Origin: Hyphomonadaceae bacterium
Lineage (GTDB): Bacteria; Pseudomonadota; Alphaproteobacteria; Caulobacterales; Hyphomonadaceae
Assembly (NCBI GenBank): GCA_022844345.1
Contig: JALHLU010000003.1
Location: 1-64,000, forward strand
DNA: 64,000 nucleotides
Direction of reading: 5' to 3'
The notes beneath the pieces were generated by a model, which saw only the letters and a program-made list of their open reading frames with translations, searched no databases and was not told the DNA's origin. Each line of letters begins with the position of its first letter. The stretch's first letter is position 1. The translations under genes were made by a program, and so were the position numbers. Shown piece after piece: positions 55,440 to 64,000 of this stretch.

Positions 55440-56567
55440 TCAGCACCCCTCTGACGCGTTGACCGGATTACACCGCGCTGCAGCATCGCCCGGCAGCTTC
55501 GCCGTGTAGCCGGTGCCGAAGCGCTCGTCGGGCCAGATGTAATCCGTGGTCACGTATTGCGCGCCCGAAGCGAACGCCTTGTCGCGCCGGGACGTGTCGC
55601 CCGTGCGGGCCTCGCGTGTGTCAGCATCCGCCCGCGTGCGAACGATGAAGCCCGCCGCCACGCGCTGCTTGATCAGTTCGAAATCCTTCACCGGCTCGTT
55701 GCTGACGAAGATCGCAGCCTCCGGCGCATCCGGCGCATTGTGGGCGTTCACGAACGCCATGCGGCCCTTCAGCGAGGGGTGCCCCTCCACATAGGGCGCC
55801 CAGCGCTGGGGCGCGTCGTCGATCACGAACAGCACCTTGCCGCGCGCTTCGCCAAGCATCGGCCAGCCGCCGCCCATCGCGCCTTCGCGCAGCGTTGCGT
55901 GCGTGCCCCGCACCTCATCCGGGATAACGATCCGCTCGCGTGGAAAGACAGAGAGAATATCCGCATCCAACTGGTTCAGCGCGTCCTTGCCGAACGGCTT
56001 CACCGGCGTGGCGCCGGGCCACGAGATCGGCCCGTGCTTGGGGTTGATCATGATCAGGATTGGCGTGTGACCGCGGTTGGCGTCCGACCAAGCCTTCACC
56101 TGGCTGAGGCAGTCCACAAGGGTGAGGCAGCTTGAGCGGTAGTCGATGTCGGCCGCGTGCAGCACCTTGATGCCCGGCTTCTTCATGGCCACAGGATCGG
56201 ACACCGGCACAACCACGCCCTGCGCCGCCAGCATGCGTGCGCCCATCGGATCTGCAAACGCACCATCGGGATCATAGACCGGATCAAGCTCGACCTGCCG
56301 CGCGCCGGCGTCCAGCTGTTCAGCAATCGAGCGATGCGAGTAGTCCAGCGTCAGCGCGGAATCCGCGCTACGCTCCGCGATCAGCTTCATGATGGGATCA
56401 GGGATCGCCAGCTTGTAGGAGTTGTGCGTGCCCATCACCTGGATCTGGTTGATGCGCAGGCTGTCGGCCAGGCCATCGCCCTTGGCCCCTACGGGAGAAA
56501 GTGCAGCGCAGGCTGTCGCGACGCAAAGCGCCAGAACGGCAGGCCCCCAGACAATGGCGTGCTTCAT
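55440..56567 (-). CDS. Exported Ca-dependent PI-PLC-like phosphodiesterase
   Basis: A 375-residue exported protein (signal peptide, possible lipobox at VATAC). It matches the bacterial Ca2+-dependent phosphoinositide-specific phospholipase C family: IQVMGTHNSYKLAIPD with catalytic His48, QLDAGARQVELDPVYDPDG with metal-binding Glu/Asp, then HTPILIMINPKHG and TRADADTREART. It cleaves a phosphodiester, perhaps of inositol- or glycero-phospholipids. It sits in the middle of a glycerol-type transporter operon, which could supply glycerol or inositol-type substrate (inference). Confidence 0.82.
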   Translation of the reverse strand: MKHAIVWGPAVLALCVATACAALSPVGAKGDGLADSLRINQIQVMGTHNSYKLAIPDPIMKLIAERSADSALTLDYSHRSIAEQLDAGARQVELDPVYDPDGAFADPMGARMLAAQGVVVPVSDPVAMKKPGIKVLHAADIDYRSSCLTLVDCLSQVKAWSDANRGHTPILIMINPKHGPISWPGATPVKPFGKDALNQLDADILSVFPRERIVIPDEVRGTHATLREGAMGGGWPMLGEARGKVLFVIDDAPQRWAPYVEGHPSLKGRMAFVNAHNAPDAPEAAIFVSNEPVKDFELIKQRVAAGFIVRTRADADTREARTGDTSRRDKAFASGAQYVTTDYIWPDERFGTGYTAKLPGDAAARCNPVNASEGC

Positions 56568-56681
56568 GGCCGACTCCCTGTTTTGTCCAAAGCTAGGCCC
56601 GATCGCGGACAGCGTTATGACAGGAGAGCGACAACGACACGCGGCAAATCTGCGCGCCTGCCGTCGCCTGACGCAGCGGCC

Positions 56682-57488
56682 TCAAACCCGCCCGAGCGCA
56701 AAGCCCTTGGCGATATAGTTCCGCACGAACCAGATCACGATCGCGCCCGGGATCAGCGTCAGCGTCCCCGCCGCCGCCAGCACGCCCCAGTCGGTCCCCG
56801 AGGCCTGCGACAAGGCCTGCAACCGTGTCGTAATTGGCACCACAGCGTTGCGCGATAGCGCATCCGCGATCAGGTATTCCACCCACGAGAACATAAAGCA
56901 GAAGAACGCAGCCACGCCGATGCCGCTGGCGATCATGGGTATGAAGATCTTCACGAAGAAGGCCGGGAAGGAATACCCGTCGATATAGGCCGTCTCGTCG
57001 ATCTCGCGGGGCACGCCCGACATGAAGCCTTCCAGGATCCACACCGCCAGCGGCACGTTGAACAGGCAATGCGCCAGCGCCACGGCGATGTGCGTGTCAA
57101 ACAGGCCAAACGCGGAATAGAGCTGGAAGAACGGCAGGGTGAACACCGCCACCGGCGCCATGCGATTGGTCAGGAGCCAGAAGAACAGATGCTTGTCGCC
57201 AAAGAACCGATAGCGCGAGAACGCATACGCAGCTGGCAACGCCACGAGTATCGAGATCACGGTGTTGAGCGAGACATACATCAGCGAATTGGCGAAGACC
57301 GAGCGCCAGCGCTCGTCGCCGAACACCTTGGCGTAGTTGTCCAGCGTGAACGCTTCCGGGAACAGCGTGAAGCGCGTTGTGATTTCGAGGTTCGTCTTGA
57401 AGCTCATCGCGACGAGCCAGTAGATCGGCGTCATCAGGAACAGGATGTAGAGCGCCGGAACGATCCAGGCGAAGCGGCCCTGTTTCAT
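56682..57488 (-). CDS. glpQ: Glycerol-type ABC transporter, permease 2
   Basis: A 268-residue MalG-type inner-membrane permease with six helices, starting MKQGRFAWIVPALYILFLMTPIYW. The EAA loop MSGVPREIDETAYIDGYSFPAFFVKIFIP is clear. Overlaps the glpP stop by four bases. Pairs with permease 1 and the two ATPases. A longer upstream reading frame is ignored because the ATG at the overlap is homologous. Confidence 0.9.
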   Translation of the reverse strand: MKQGRFAWIVPALYILFLMTPIYWLVAMSFKTNLEITTRFTLFPEAFTLDNYAKVFGDERWRSVFANSLMYVSLNTVISILVALPAAYAFSRYRFFGDKHLFFWLLTNRMAPVAVFTLPFFQLYSAFGLFDTHIAVALAHCLFNVPLAVWILEGFMSGVPREIDETAYIDGYSFPAFFVKIFIPMIASGIGVAAFFCFMFSWVEYLIADALSRNAVVPITTRLQALSQASGTDWGVLAAAGTLTLIPGAIVIWFVRNYIAKGFALGRV

Positions 57489-58360
57489 GCGCCGCCTCCC
57501 TTTGTCTGCTTTTGGTCGGCTGCACCTGGCTCGCCGTCGTTGCGCGTCATCACGGCGTAGAACACCCAGCACAGCGCCAGTATGATCAGGAAATAGATGA
57601 TCGACATCGCGGCCTTCTTGCCCAGCTCAACCGTCTGCTTCAGCTCGGTCGAGAGGAAGACCGGATCGCCGCCCGCGATCACGGCGAAGGGCTCGGTGAA
57701 GATCATGAACGAGTCCATGAACCTCAGCAGTATGGCGATGGTCAGCACCCGCGCCATGCGCGGCAGCTGGATGTACCGGAACACCGACCACTTGGATGCG
57801 CCATCTATCCGCGCCGCTTGGTAATAGGCGTCGGGAATTGACACGAGACCTGCATAGGCAAGCAGCGCGACAAGACTGGTCCAGTGCCAGACGTCCATCA
57901 GGATCAGCGTGAACCAGGCGTCCATCGGATCGCCTTCGTAATTGTAGCCGAAGTCGCGCAGCATCACGCCCATAAGGCCGATATCAACGCGGCCGAACAT
58001 CTGCCAGATCATGCCCACGACGTACCACGGGATCAGCAGGGGCAGCGCCATCAGCACAAGACACGCCGGCACGCCCCAGCCCTTGCGGGGCATGTTGAGC
58101 GCGATCAGCACGCCTAACGGAATCTGGATCGCAAGGATGAGGCCTGAGAATACCAGATTGCGCCACAGCGCATTCCAGAACTTCTCGTCATGCAGCACCT
58201 CGCGATACCACTCGTCCCCCACCCACGAGAAGCGCCCGGTGGAGCCGACATACTGGACCGAATAGTTCACCACGGTCATCAGCGGAATGATGGCAGAGAT
58301 CGCCACCAGCAACAGAACGGGGGCGACAAGAAGCCATGCCTTCTGGTTCACCGGCTTCAT
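57485..58360 (-). CDS. glpP: Glycerol-type ABC transporter, permease 1
   Basis: A 291-residue MalF-type permease with six helices (starts MKPVNQKAWLLVAPVLLLV). EAA-like loop VSIPDAYYQAARIDGASKWSVFRYIQLP is present. Start overlaps the glpT stop by four bases, so the operon is translationally coupled. Confidence 0.9.
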   Translation of the reverse strand: MKPVNQKAWLLVAPVLLLVAISAIIPLMTVVNYSVQYVGSTGRFSWVGDEWYREVLHDEKFWNALWRNLVFSGLILAIQIPLGVLIALNMPRKGWGVPACLVLMALPLLIPWYVVGMIWQMFGRVDIGLMGVMLRDFGYNYEGDPMDAWFTLILMDVWHWTSLVALLAYAGLVSIPDAYYQAARIDGASKWSVFRYIQLPRMARVLTIAILLRFMDSFMIFTEPFAVIAGGDPVFLSTELKQTVELGKKAAMSIIYFLIILALCWVFYAVMTRNDGEPGAADQKQTKGGGA

Positions 58361-59439
58361 GGCGTCTGCTTCCCGCTCAGGTCAACGCGCCAGCTGTCGG
58401 CGTAGAGGTGCACGCCTTCGGGTTCGAAGAAGATGTGTGGATCAGCCGGGATCTGCTCGTGCTCCTGCAGGATGGCCGTCACGGCGTGACCCAGCATGCG
58501 CGTGCGCACGATGCGATGGCGGCCGATATCGTCGATCCGCTCGATCGTTGCCGGGATGCCTTCGGCCGCGAGCCGGACAAATTCCGGCCGGATGCCAAGT
58601 TCGAGCTTCGGACTGCCCCGCAGGCGCGGCGCAGACGACAGTGGCGCCATATACTCGCCCAGCCGCAGGCTTGCGCCGTCGACCCGGGTCGGCAGCACAT
58701 TCATTCCGGGCGAACCGATGAAGTAACCGACAAATGTATGAGCTGGCTTTTCGAACAGGTCCTTGGGCGAACCGACCTGCAACACCTGCCCCTCATGCAT
58801 CACGACAACGCCCGACGCGAACGTCAGCGCCTCGGTCTGGTCGTGCGTAACATAGATCATCGTCATGCCCGAGCGGCGCTGCAGCTCGCGCAGCTGCGTC
58901 CGCAGCGTCCACTTCACTTCGGGGTCGATGACCGTCAGCGGCTCGTCGAACAGGATCGCATTCACGTCCTCGCGCACCAGCCCGCGCCCAAGTGAAACCT
59001 TTTGCTTCTCATCAGCCGACAGCCCGCGCGCACGGCGGCCAGCCAGTGCGCCAAGCCCTATCATCTCGATCACCTGATCGACGCGGCGCTTGATCTCGCT
59101 CACCGCCACGCCGCGATTGCGCAGCGGGAACTCCAGGTTCTGGCGGACGGTCATCGTGTCGTAGATCACGGGGAACTGGAAAACCTGAGCGATGTTGCGC
59201 TTCTCGGTCGGCCTGTCGGTGACATCGTCGCCATTGATGCGGACGCGCCCCTCTGTGGGGCGCACAAGACCCGAAATAATGTTGAGCAGCGTGGTCTTCC
59301 CGCAACCAGAAGGCCCAAGCAACGCGTACGAGCCGCCAGTCTCGAACGCCTGATTCACGTGGCGCAACGCATATTGGGGCTCACCGTCCGCCCCCGGTCC
59401 ATAGACATGCCGGATGTTTGCCAAGTCGATCCGCGCCAT
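58357..59439 (-). CDS. glpT: Glycerol-type ABC transporter, ATPase 2 (GlpT type)
   Basis: A 360-residue ABC ATPase of the sugar (MalK-like) group with Walker A GPSGCGKTT and Walker B AILFDEPLTVIDP. The ABC signature is LSADEKQKVSLGRGL rather than LSGGQ; this degenerate form is characteristic of GlpT-type subunits, implying one ATP site of the GlpS/GlpT heterodimer is non-canonical. The C-terminal TOBE-like domain holds regulatory sites. It starts 3 bases after the glpS stop. Confidence 0.9.
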   Translation of the reverse strand: MARIDLANIRHVYGPGADGEPQYALRHVNQAFETGGSYALLGPSGCGKTTLLNIISGLVRPTEGRVRINGDDVTDRPTEKRNIAQVFQFPVIYDTMTVRQNLEFPLRNRGVAVSEIKRRVDQVIEMIGLGALAGRRARGLSADEKQKVSLGRGLVREDVNAILFDEPLTVIDPEVKWTLRTQLRELQRRSGMTMIYVTHDQTEALTFASGVVVMHEGQVLQVGSPKDLFEKPAHTFVGYFIGSPGMNVLPTRVDGASLRLGEYMAPLSSAPRLRGSPKLELGIRPEFVRLAAEGIPATIERIDDIGRHRIVRTRMLGHAVTAILQEHEQIPADPHIFFEPEGVHLYADSWRVDLSGKQTP

Positions 59440-59442
59440 CGG

Positions 59443-60474
59443 TCAGGCCGCCTCGCGCCGCGGACGGATCGCCTGGCCCGCAGCGTCGAACTGCATCACA
59501 TCTTCGGGCTCAACATAGACCGTCAGCGACGTTCCGGGGGCGAAGGCGTGTATGCCGCGCGCCAGCATCACCCAGTGCTGCCCGCGCACGTCGAGGCGCA
59601 CGAACGATTCCGATCCGTTGATCTCGATCGACTCCACCTGCGTGACATAGACGTCCGGAGAAGCGGAACGAGGTTGCAGTCGGATATGATGCGCGCGCAC
59701 GGCCAAGGTCGTCGCGCCGGCAAATCGCGCAGGGTTTGCCGCCGCAGCGGCCGGAATGGTGTTGATCGGCGGATCGGAAAAGATGCGCGCTGTGGCGAGG
59801 TCCTGCGGCTCGCGATAGAGGGACTGCGTCGGCCCGGCCTGAACGACCTTGCCCTCATGCATCGCAACGGTGACGCCATCGAGCAGCAGCGCCTCAGCTG
59901 GCTCCGTGGTGGCGTAGACCACAACGGCCGCCGAATCCGCGAACAGGCGCGGCAACTCCGCCCGCAGGTCCTCGCGCAGCTTGTAGTCGAGGTTCGCCAG
60001 CGGCTCGTCCAGCAGGATGAGCCCCGCTTTTTTTACCAAAGCACGCGCTATTGCGACTCGCTGCTGCTGCCCGCCCGAAAGCTCCGCCGGCCGCCGGTCC
60101 AGCAACTCGCGCAGACGTAGCAGGTCGGCGGCGCGCTTGACCTCGCGTTCAATCTCCGCCGGCGCCGTGCCACGCACCTTCAGGGGAGACGCGATATTCT
60201 CGCGCACAGTCCACCCCGGGTAGTTCACGAACTGCTGGTAGACCATCGCAACGTTGCGCTTCGACACCGGGCGGCCGGTGACGTCCTGCCCGTCGAACAG
60301 CACAGAGCCCGCACTTGGCCTGTCGAGCCCCGCCATCAAACGGATGAGGCTCGTTTTGCCCGCGCGAGTCGGGCCTAGCAGCACGTTGAGCGCGCCTCGC
60401 TCCAGCCGGATGGAAATACCCGACAGGTGGTCAACGCCGCTTACGCGCCGGGAAACATCCCTCAACTCCAGCAT
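59443..60474 (-). CDS. glpS: Glycerol-type ABC transporter, ATPase 1 (GlpS type)
   Basis: A 343-residue ABC ATPase, first gene of the operon. Walker A reads GPTRAGKTS instead of GxxGxGK, an altered P-loop known from GlpS proteins, while the signature LSGGQQQRVAIARAL and Walker B LILLDEPLANLD are normal. The pairing with GlpT (normal Walker A, altered signature) gives one fully canonical composite site. No strong ribosome site is visible. No glpR/glpK/glpD is adjacent. Confidence 0.88.
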   Translation of the reverse strand: MLELRDVSRRVSGVDHLSGISIRLERGALNVLLGPTRAGKTSLIRLMAGLDRPSAGSVLFDGQDVTGRPVSKRNVAMVYQQFVNYPGWTVRENIASPLKVRGTAPAEIEREVKRAADLLRLRELLDRRPAELSGGQQQRVAIARALVKKAGLILLDEPLANLDYKLREDLRAELPRLFADSAAVVVYATTEPAEALLLDGVTVAMHEGKVVQAGPTQSLYREPQDLATARIFSDPPINTIPAAAAANPARFAGATTLAVRAHHIRLQPRSASPDVYVTQVESIEINGSESFVRLDVRGQHWVMLARGIHAFAPGTSLTVYVEPEDVMQFDAAGQAIRPRREAA

Positions 60475-61179
60475 GGGCTGTGATCCGTGACACCCCTGAC
60501 ACGAAGCGAGTTACGCAGCGATCTCCGCGCACGTCAAACCGATGACCGCGTCACGCGACTCTGCTGCACCGCAACACCGAGCAGGCGACGGACGACCGCG
60601 AAGATCCGCGCGCACTCGGAGGCTTGCAGAGACGAGCGAACGAGTGGGGCGATCAACCTCCCAGCGACTGCGCCGACGCCGCTGACAATTGCAGTGCAGT
60701 CAGAGTGGGCGTTGGGTAGTTGCCTCGGCGTGACGCATTTGGACTGCGAGGCGCCGCAGCGATTGCCAGTCCATATGGTCGGCAATTCGGGACCGCATCC
60801 TTGCGATCTTGCTTAAGCCGAAGAGTTTCCGCAGACGTAACTTTACGCAAGGACATTAACGATGTCCGGAGCGGGCCTCACTAAGGTCTCCGTCTTAGTT
60901 ATCTGCGGGAATGGTATTTCTTTTTTGAGTGCTGCTTTCGTGTCACAAAAGGGGCTGCGGCGCCGCTCGGAGCCGATCGTGCGCACGAAACTGCTCGCGT
61001 TGAGACATTACGCCAAACAATCGCTGCCGAACTCTATGGCGCGGCCGGATTCCTCGCATTTGCAGCATTGTTGATACCGGAAAGTCCGCGAGCTGCGTGT
61101 GATTGACGCGGCGTCTCATCCAGTTCAACACTTTCAGAATTGAGAGTCGCAAACAGACTCATACGGGGAGGTTACAGCT
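60475..61179. other. Long intergenic region between glp operon and TonB receptor
   Basis: 705 bases between divergent genes with no convincing gene. It must carry promoters for both. GGACAT-TAACG-ATGTCC (60851-60867) is a six-base-arm palindrome, a possible operator. GGGGAGG lies before the receptor ATG. A frame at 60885-61106 ends in a short hydrophobic stretch but lacks a start. Confidence 0.45.
60851..60867. promoter_or_regulatory. Palindromic operator candidate
   Basis: GGACAT-TAACG-ATGTCC, a 17-base inverted repeat about 310 bases upstream of the TonB receptor start and 375 bases upstream of glpS. The cognate regulator is unknown. Confidence 0.3.
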
Positions 61180-64000
61180 ATGAAGTTCACGCTCCGCGGC
61201 GCGTCCAGCGCCGCGATTTTGGTTGGCTTGGCCGGTGCACTGCCTGCCTGGGCGCAAGACGTTCAGACCATATCGCAGCCGCCAGTCGAAGCTGAAGCCG
61301 ATGAAGGGCGCGATCGCGTTGTCGTTACGGGCTCGCTGATCGCGGGTACGCCCGAGGATGCCGCGCTACCGGTGGAAGTTTTTACCAATGCAGATCTTGA
61401 GGAGCAAGGCGCTCCAACCGCGCTGGAGTTCGTCAAAAGCCTGACGATCTCTGGTCCGACGACCGGCGAAGCTTACTATTTCGGCGGAGCCGGCACCACG
61501 GGTTCGCCAGGCTTCAACCTTCGCGGCATCGGCGCTGACAAGACGCTCACACTTCTCAACGGACGTCGGGTGAGCGAGGCGGCGTCCTCCATTCCGTCGA
61601 TCGCGATTGCGCGTACGGAAATTTTGAAGGACGGCGCTGCGGTCACCTACGGAGCAGACGCAACCGGCGGTGTTGTCAACTTCATCTCGCGCGACGATTT
61701 CACGGGCCTCGAAGCCACGGCTCAGTACAAACTGATCGACGGATCCGACGGCGACTACGGCATCGCGCTGCTTGGCGGCTTTGGCGAGGGCGAAACGAAC
61801 ATCGTCTGGGCGGTGGAGTGGGAGCACCGCTCGCAGCTTGACACGACGGCGCGCGACTTCACCAAAGACTCATACAATTTCGCAACCGGCAACCAAGCGC
61901 CTTGGTCGACGCTGACGAACCTCGCCGGATGGCTGGCGCGCGGAGCTGTGCCTGCCTATCCCGGCGCCAACGGGCAGCCGCCCAACAGCGCGAACGGAGA
62001 GTTCGGCTCACCGGTGTCGGCGTCGGTGTTCTCTGACTTCACGCCTTCCAGCTGCGCTGCAGTTGGCGGTTTCTACGTGAACAGCTTCACCTGCAGCTAC
62101 AATTACATTCCGTACTACAATCTGGTCGAAGAGCAGGACACCTACCGGGTGTTCGCGCAGATCAATACGGCGGTGACGGACGATATCAACTTTCACACTG
62201 ACCTGTCTTTCAGCGAGGTCAGCGTTCCGCAGGTATTCGGGTCGCCCTCGCAGCCGGTCGTGCGTGGCCCAGCTAGGGCGGCAGGCCTGCAAAACCAGTT
62301 CTATGTGCCGCGAACGAACCCATACTTTGCAGAATTCGCCACGCGCAGCGGCCTTGCGGCTTCGCCTGCTTTTGCAGCAGTACAGGGCGTTACGCCGATC
62401 ACCTTCCGTCCGCTTGCCCACGGTGGGAATCCAGTGCTGGGTGAAGGCAACGGCTTTGGCGTTCCCTCACGCATCAATAACCAGAACTGGCGTCTAATGA
62501 GCCAACTGGATGGCCGCATCGGCGAGTGGGGCGGAATTTTCGAGGACGTGAATTTCAGCCTCAGCAGCACCTTCAACCAACAGAACTTCGAGGGTGACGC
62601 GTCGGATATTCTCGGGTTCCGGTTCCAGGAAGCCCTGAACGGCTTTGGTGGACCGAACTGCAACGCGCCGGATCTTGATCCCCTGAAGTTCGGCACCCAG
62701 AACGCCGCAGCTGCTGGCACCAATGGATGCCTCTTCTGGAACCCGTTTGCTTCGGCTTTCCCCAATCAGCCTGAGCGCGGCCTCGCAAACCCGAGCTATG
62801 TCGCGGGTGCAGACAATCCTGCTGAGCTCTATCGCTGGTTCAGCGATCCCCGCAAAACCGAGTTCCAGATCCAGAGCCTTGATATCGACGCCGTGTTCAG
62901 CGGCGCGACCGGCATACAACTGCCTGGTGGTGAGATCGCCTGGGGCCTGGGCGTCAACTGGCGCCAGGTCGAGTTCTTCGAGACGGTGCGCAGCGACTTC
63001 TACAACGGCGCAACACCGTGCATTCAGCCTCCGGGTTCGACGACCGGCGTCGATCCGGACGGCGCCGGCCCCCTGCCGGCCGCTCCATTCCCACAAGTCC
63101 CTCTGCCCACCAGCAACCCACTCCACACGGGATGCGCTGGCGGTGAAGGCCCGTTCCTCTTCTTCGACATCAACCCGCCTGATGCAGCCGACCGTCAGAA
63201 CCTGTCCTTCTTCGGCGAGTTGGCTTTGCCGGTGTTCGACAACCTGAACCTTCAGGCTGCGGTACGCCGGGAAGACTACTCCGGCGGGCTCGGAGCCACT
63301 GTTTATAAGGTTTCAGGCAAGTGGGACGTATTCGGGCCGCTGTCGGTCCGTGGTTCGTATGGAACCAACTACCAGACCCCGCCGATCGACCTGGTACCCG
63401 GGCAGGTCGAAAACCTCGTGCGGAGCTATGATCGCGCAAATCGCAACTGGAAGGCCTTCCAGTTGACGACGCTTGACGGCGTGAAAGCCGAAACAGCGAC
63501 CGCCTGGAACGCCGGTTTCATCATCCAGATGGATGGCTTTGGCGAAGGACACGATTTCCAGTTCATAGTTGATTACTTCGACATCGAAACGGAAGACGAA
63601 ATCGACGAGTTGGCTACCCATAACCAAATCCTGAACGCGGCAACGCTCGCCACAACGGTCAATGGCTTCAACCTGATGAATTGCGCCAGCCCGTTCATCA
63701 GCCGGATTTCATTTAGCGAAACGGCGACCGCTCCTGGCGGGGTCTGCACGCAGGGGCTGACGACTGCCGACGATTTCTCGGTTATTCGGTCGCTCTATGG
63801 CAATGCATTCGGGCAAACAACCAACGGAATCGACATACAGGCGAGTTACTCGTTGCCCCTGGGGCCTGGAGACCTCAGTCTGAATTTGACAGCAACTCAA
63901 GTGCTCGAGCAAACAACATCTGCCCGGTCGATTGATGGCATTCAGGTGTCCGCACTGGACGACAGGGTCGGCAACCTCAACTTCTCGACTGTTGGTGTTC
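61180..64000 (+). CDS. TonB-dependent outer membrane receptor (3' truncated by window)
   Basis: A partial protein of 940 residues running off the right edge. Signal peptide 1-25 (ends PAWAQ), then RVVVTGSLIAG as the TonB-box-like region, a plug with NLRGIGADKTLTLLNGRR, PSIAIARTEILKDGAAVTYGADATGGVVNFI, and barrel strands of the large-receptor type (FFGELALPVFDNLN, AVRREDYSGG, VRGSYGTNYQTPPI). ATG at 61180 is supported by GGGGAGG eight bases upstream. The length already exceeds 900 residues, similar to the large nutrient-type TonB receptors. Substrate unknown; adjacency to the glp operon is no strong clue. Confidence 0.93.
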   Translation, partial: MKFTLRGASSAAILVGLAGALPAWAQDVQTISQPPVEAEADEGRDRVVVTGSLIAGTPEDAALPVEVFTNADLEEQGAPTALEFVKSLTISGPTTGEAYYFGGAGTTGSPGFNLRGIGADKTLTLLNGRRVSEAASSIPSIAIARTEILKDGAAVTYGADATGGVVNFISRDDFTGLEATAQYKLIDGSDGDYGIALLGGFGEGETNIVWAVEWEHRSQLDTTARDFTKDSYNFATGNQAPWSTLTNLAGWLARGAVPAYPGANGQPPNSANGEFGSPVSASVFSDFTPSSCAAVGGFYVNSFTCSYNYIPYYNLVEEQDTYRVFAQINTAVTDDINFHTDLSFSEVSVPQVFGSPSQPVVRGPARAAGLQNQFYVPRTNPYFAEFATRSGLAASPAFAAVQGVTPITFRPLAHGGNPVLGEGNGFGVPSRINNQNWRLMSQLDGRIGEWGGIFEDVNFSLSSTFNQQNFEGDASDILGFRFQEALNGFGGPNCNAPDLDPLKFGTQNAAAAGTNGCLFWNPFASAFPNQPERGLANPSYVAGADNPAELYRWFSDPRKTEFQIQSLDIDAVFSGATGIQLPGGEIAWGLGVNWRQVEFFETVRSDFYNGATPCIQPPGSTTGVDPDGAGPLPAAPFPQVPLPTSNPLHTGCAGGEGPFLFFDINPPDAADRQNLSFFGELALPVFDNLNLQAAVRREDYSGGLGATVYKVSGKWDVFGPLSVRGSYGTNYQTPPIDLVPGQVENLVRSYDRANRNWKAFQLTTLDGVKAETATAWNAGFIIQMDGFGEGHDFQFIVDYFDIETEDEIDELATHNQILNAATLATTVNGFNLMNCASPFISRISFSETATAPGGVCTQGLTTADDFSVIRSLYGNAFGQTTNGIDIQASYSLPLGPGDLSLNLTATQVLEQTTSARSIDGIQVSALDDRVGNLNFSTVGV

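Noticed and set aside
60885-61106. Open frame ending in a hydrophobic, transporter-like stretch (ELYGAAGFLAFAALLIPE)
   Set aside because: There is no start codon, it is preceded by a stop, and it has a Cys/Phe-rich, non-protein-like N-terminus. It might be a gene remnant but cannot be supported.
1-64000. CRISPR array or insertion sequence
   Set aside because: No regularly spaced direct repeats and no transposase-like protein were seen.

Overview
The window is GC-rich chromosomal DNA of an alphaproteobacterium, probably of the Caulobacterales/Hyphomonadaceae type or a sphingomonad-like relative. The pointers are an Irr-type Fur-family regulator with a matching iron-control palindrome, an alphaproteobacterial GlpSTPQV-type ABC transporter, two large TonB-dependent receptors, many Sec/lipoprotein-exported enzymes, and a REP-like inverted repeat of a kind common in such genomes. 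The genus is inference.

Layout. 1-1.6 kb: small lipoprotein, tRNA-Cys(GCA), tRNA-Asn(GTT), a small ORF and a bidirectional terminator. 1.6-6.4 kb (minus): a multidomain exported redoxin/cytochrome/copper-monooxygenase-like/EF-hand protein and a molybdate transporter in the order modB-modC-modA. 6.4-13.8 kb (plus): RNA m5U methyltransferase, MntP Mn efflux, HrpB helicase, TonB receptor and terminator. 13.8-24.7 kb is the accessory region: a perfect inverted repeat, a TIR-domain gene split by an apparent single-base frameshift, a tandem TetR regulator, then a RyR/TrkA_N membrane protein divergent from a tightly overlapping three-gene operon (GH108-type muramidase; TPR-like protein with two complete trypsin-like protease domains; stand-alone RyR-domain protein). 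I consider this divergent RyR-protease-muramidase locus the best candidate for an undescribed system, probably stress sensing or biological conflict.

24.7-39.9 kb: ordinary metabolism and regulation: CaiB/BaiF CoA-transferase, irr, a beta-lactamase-fold hydrolase, TetR, a membrane-anchored regulator, esterase, thiolase, an EreA-like lipoprotein, a HupE / parvulin / DUF3604 cluster, a MAPEG protein and an acyl-CoA dehydrogenase. 40.5-43.4 kb: a three-gene set (FAS1-type hydratase, CitE-like lyase, acetyl-CoA hydrolase-family CoA-transferase) that matches the enzyme set of itaconate catabolism. 43.5-51.5 kb: an exported hypothetical protein, a penicillin acylase-family hydrolase, a fused 5-oxoprolinase and a DUF2891 protein.

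51.5-60.5 kb (minus): ECF sigma factor, tRNA-Ser(GCT), then a glycerol-type ABC transporter operon glpS-glpT-glpP-glpQ-[PI-PLC-like]-[two small membrane proteins]-DUF2160-glpV, unusual for the phosphodiesterase and small membrane genes inserted in the middle. 61.2 kb to the right edge: a second TonB-dependent receptor, cut by the window end.
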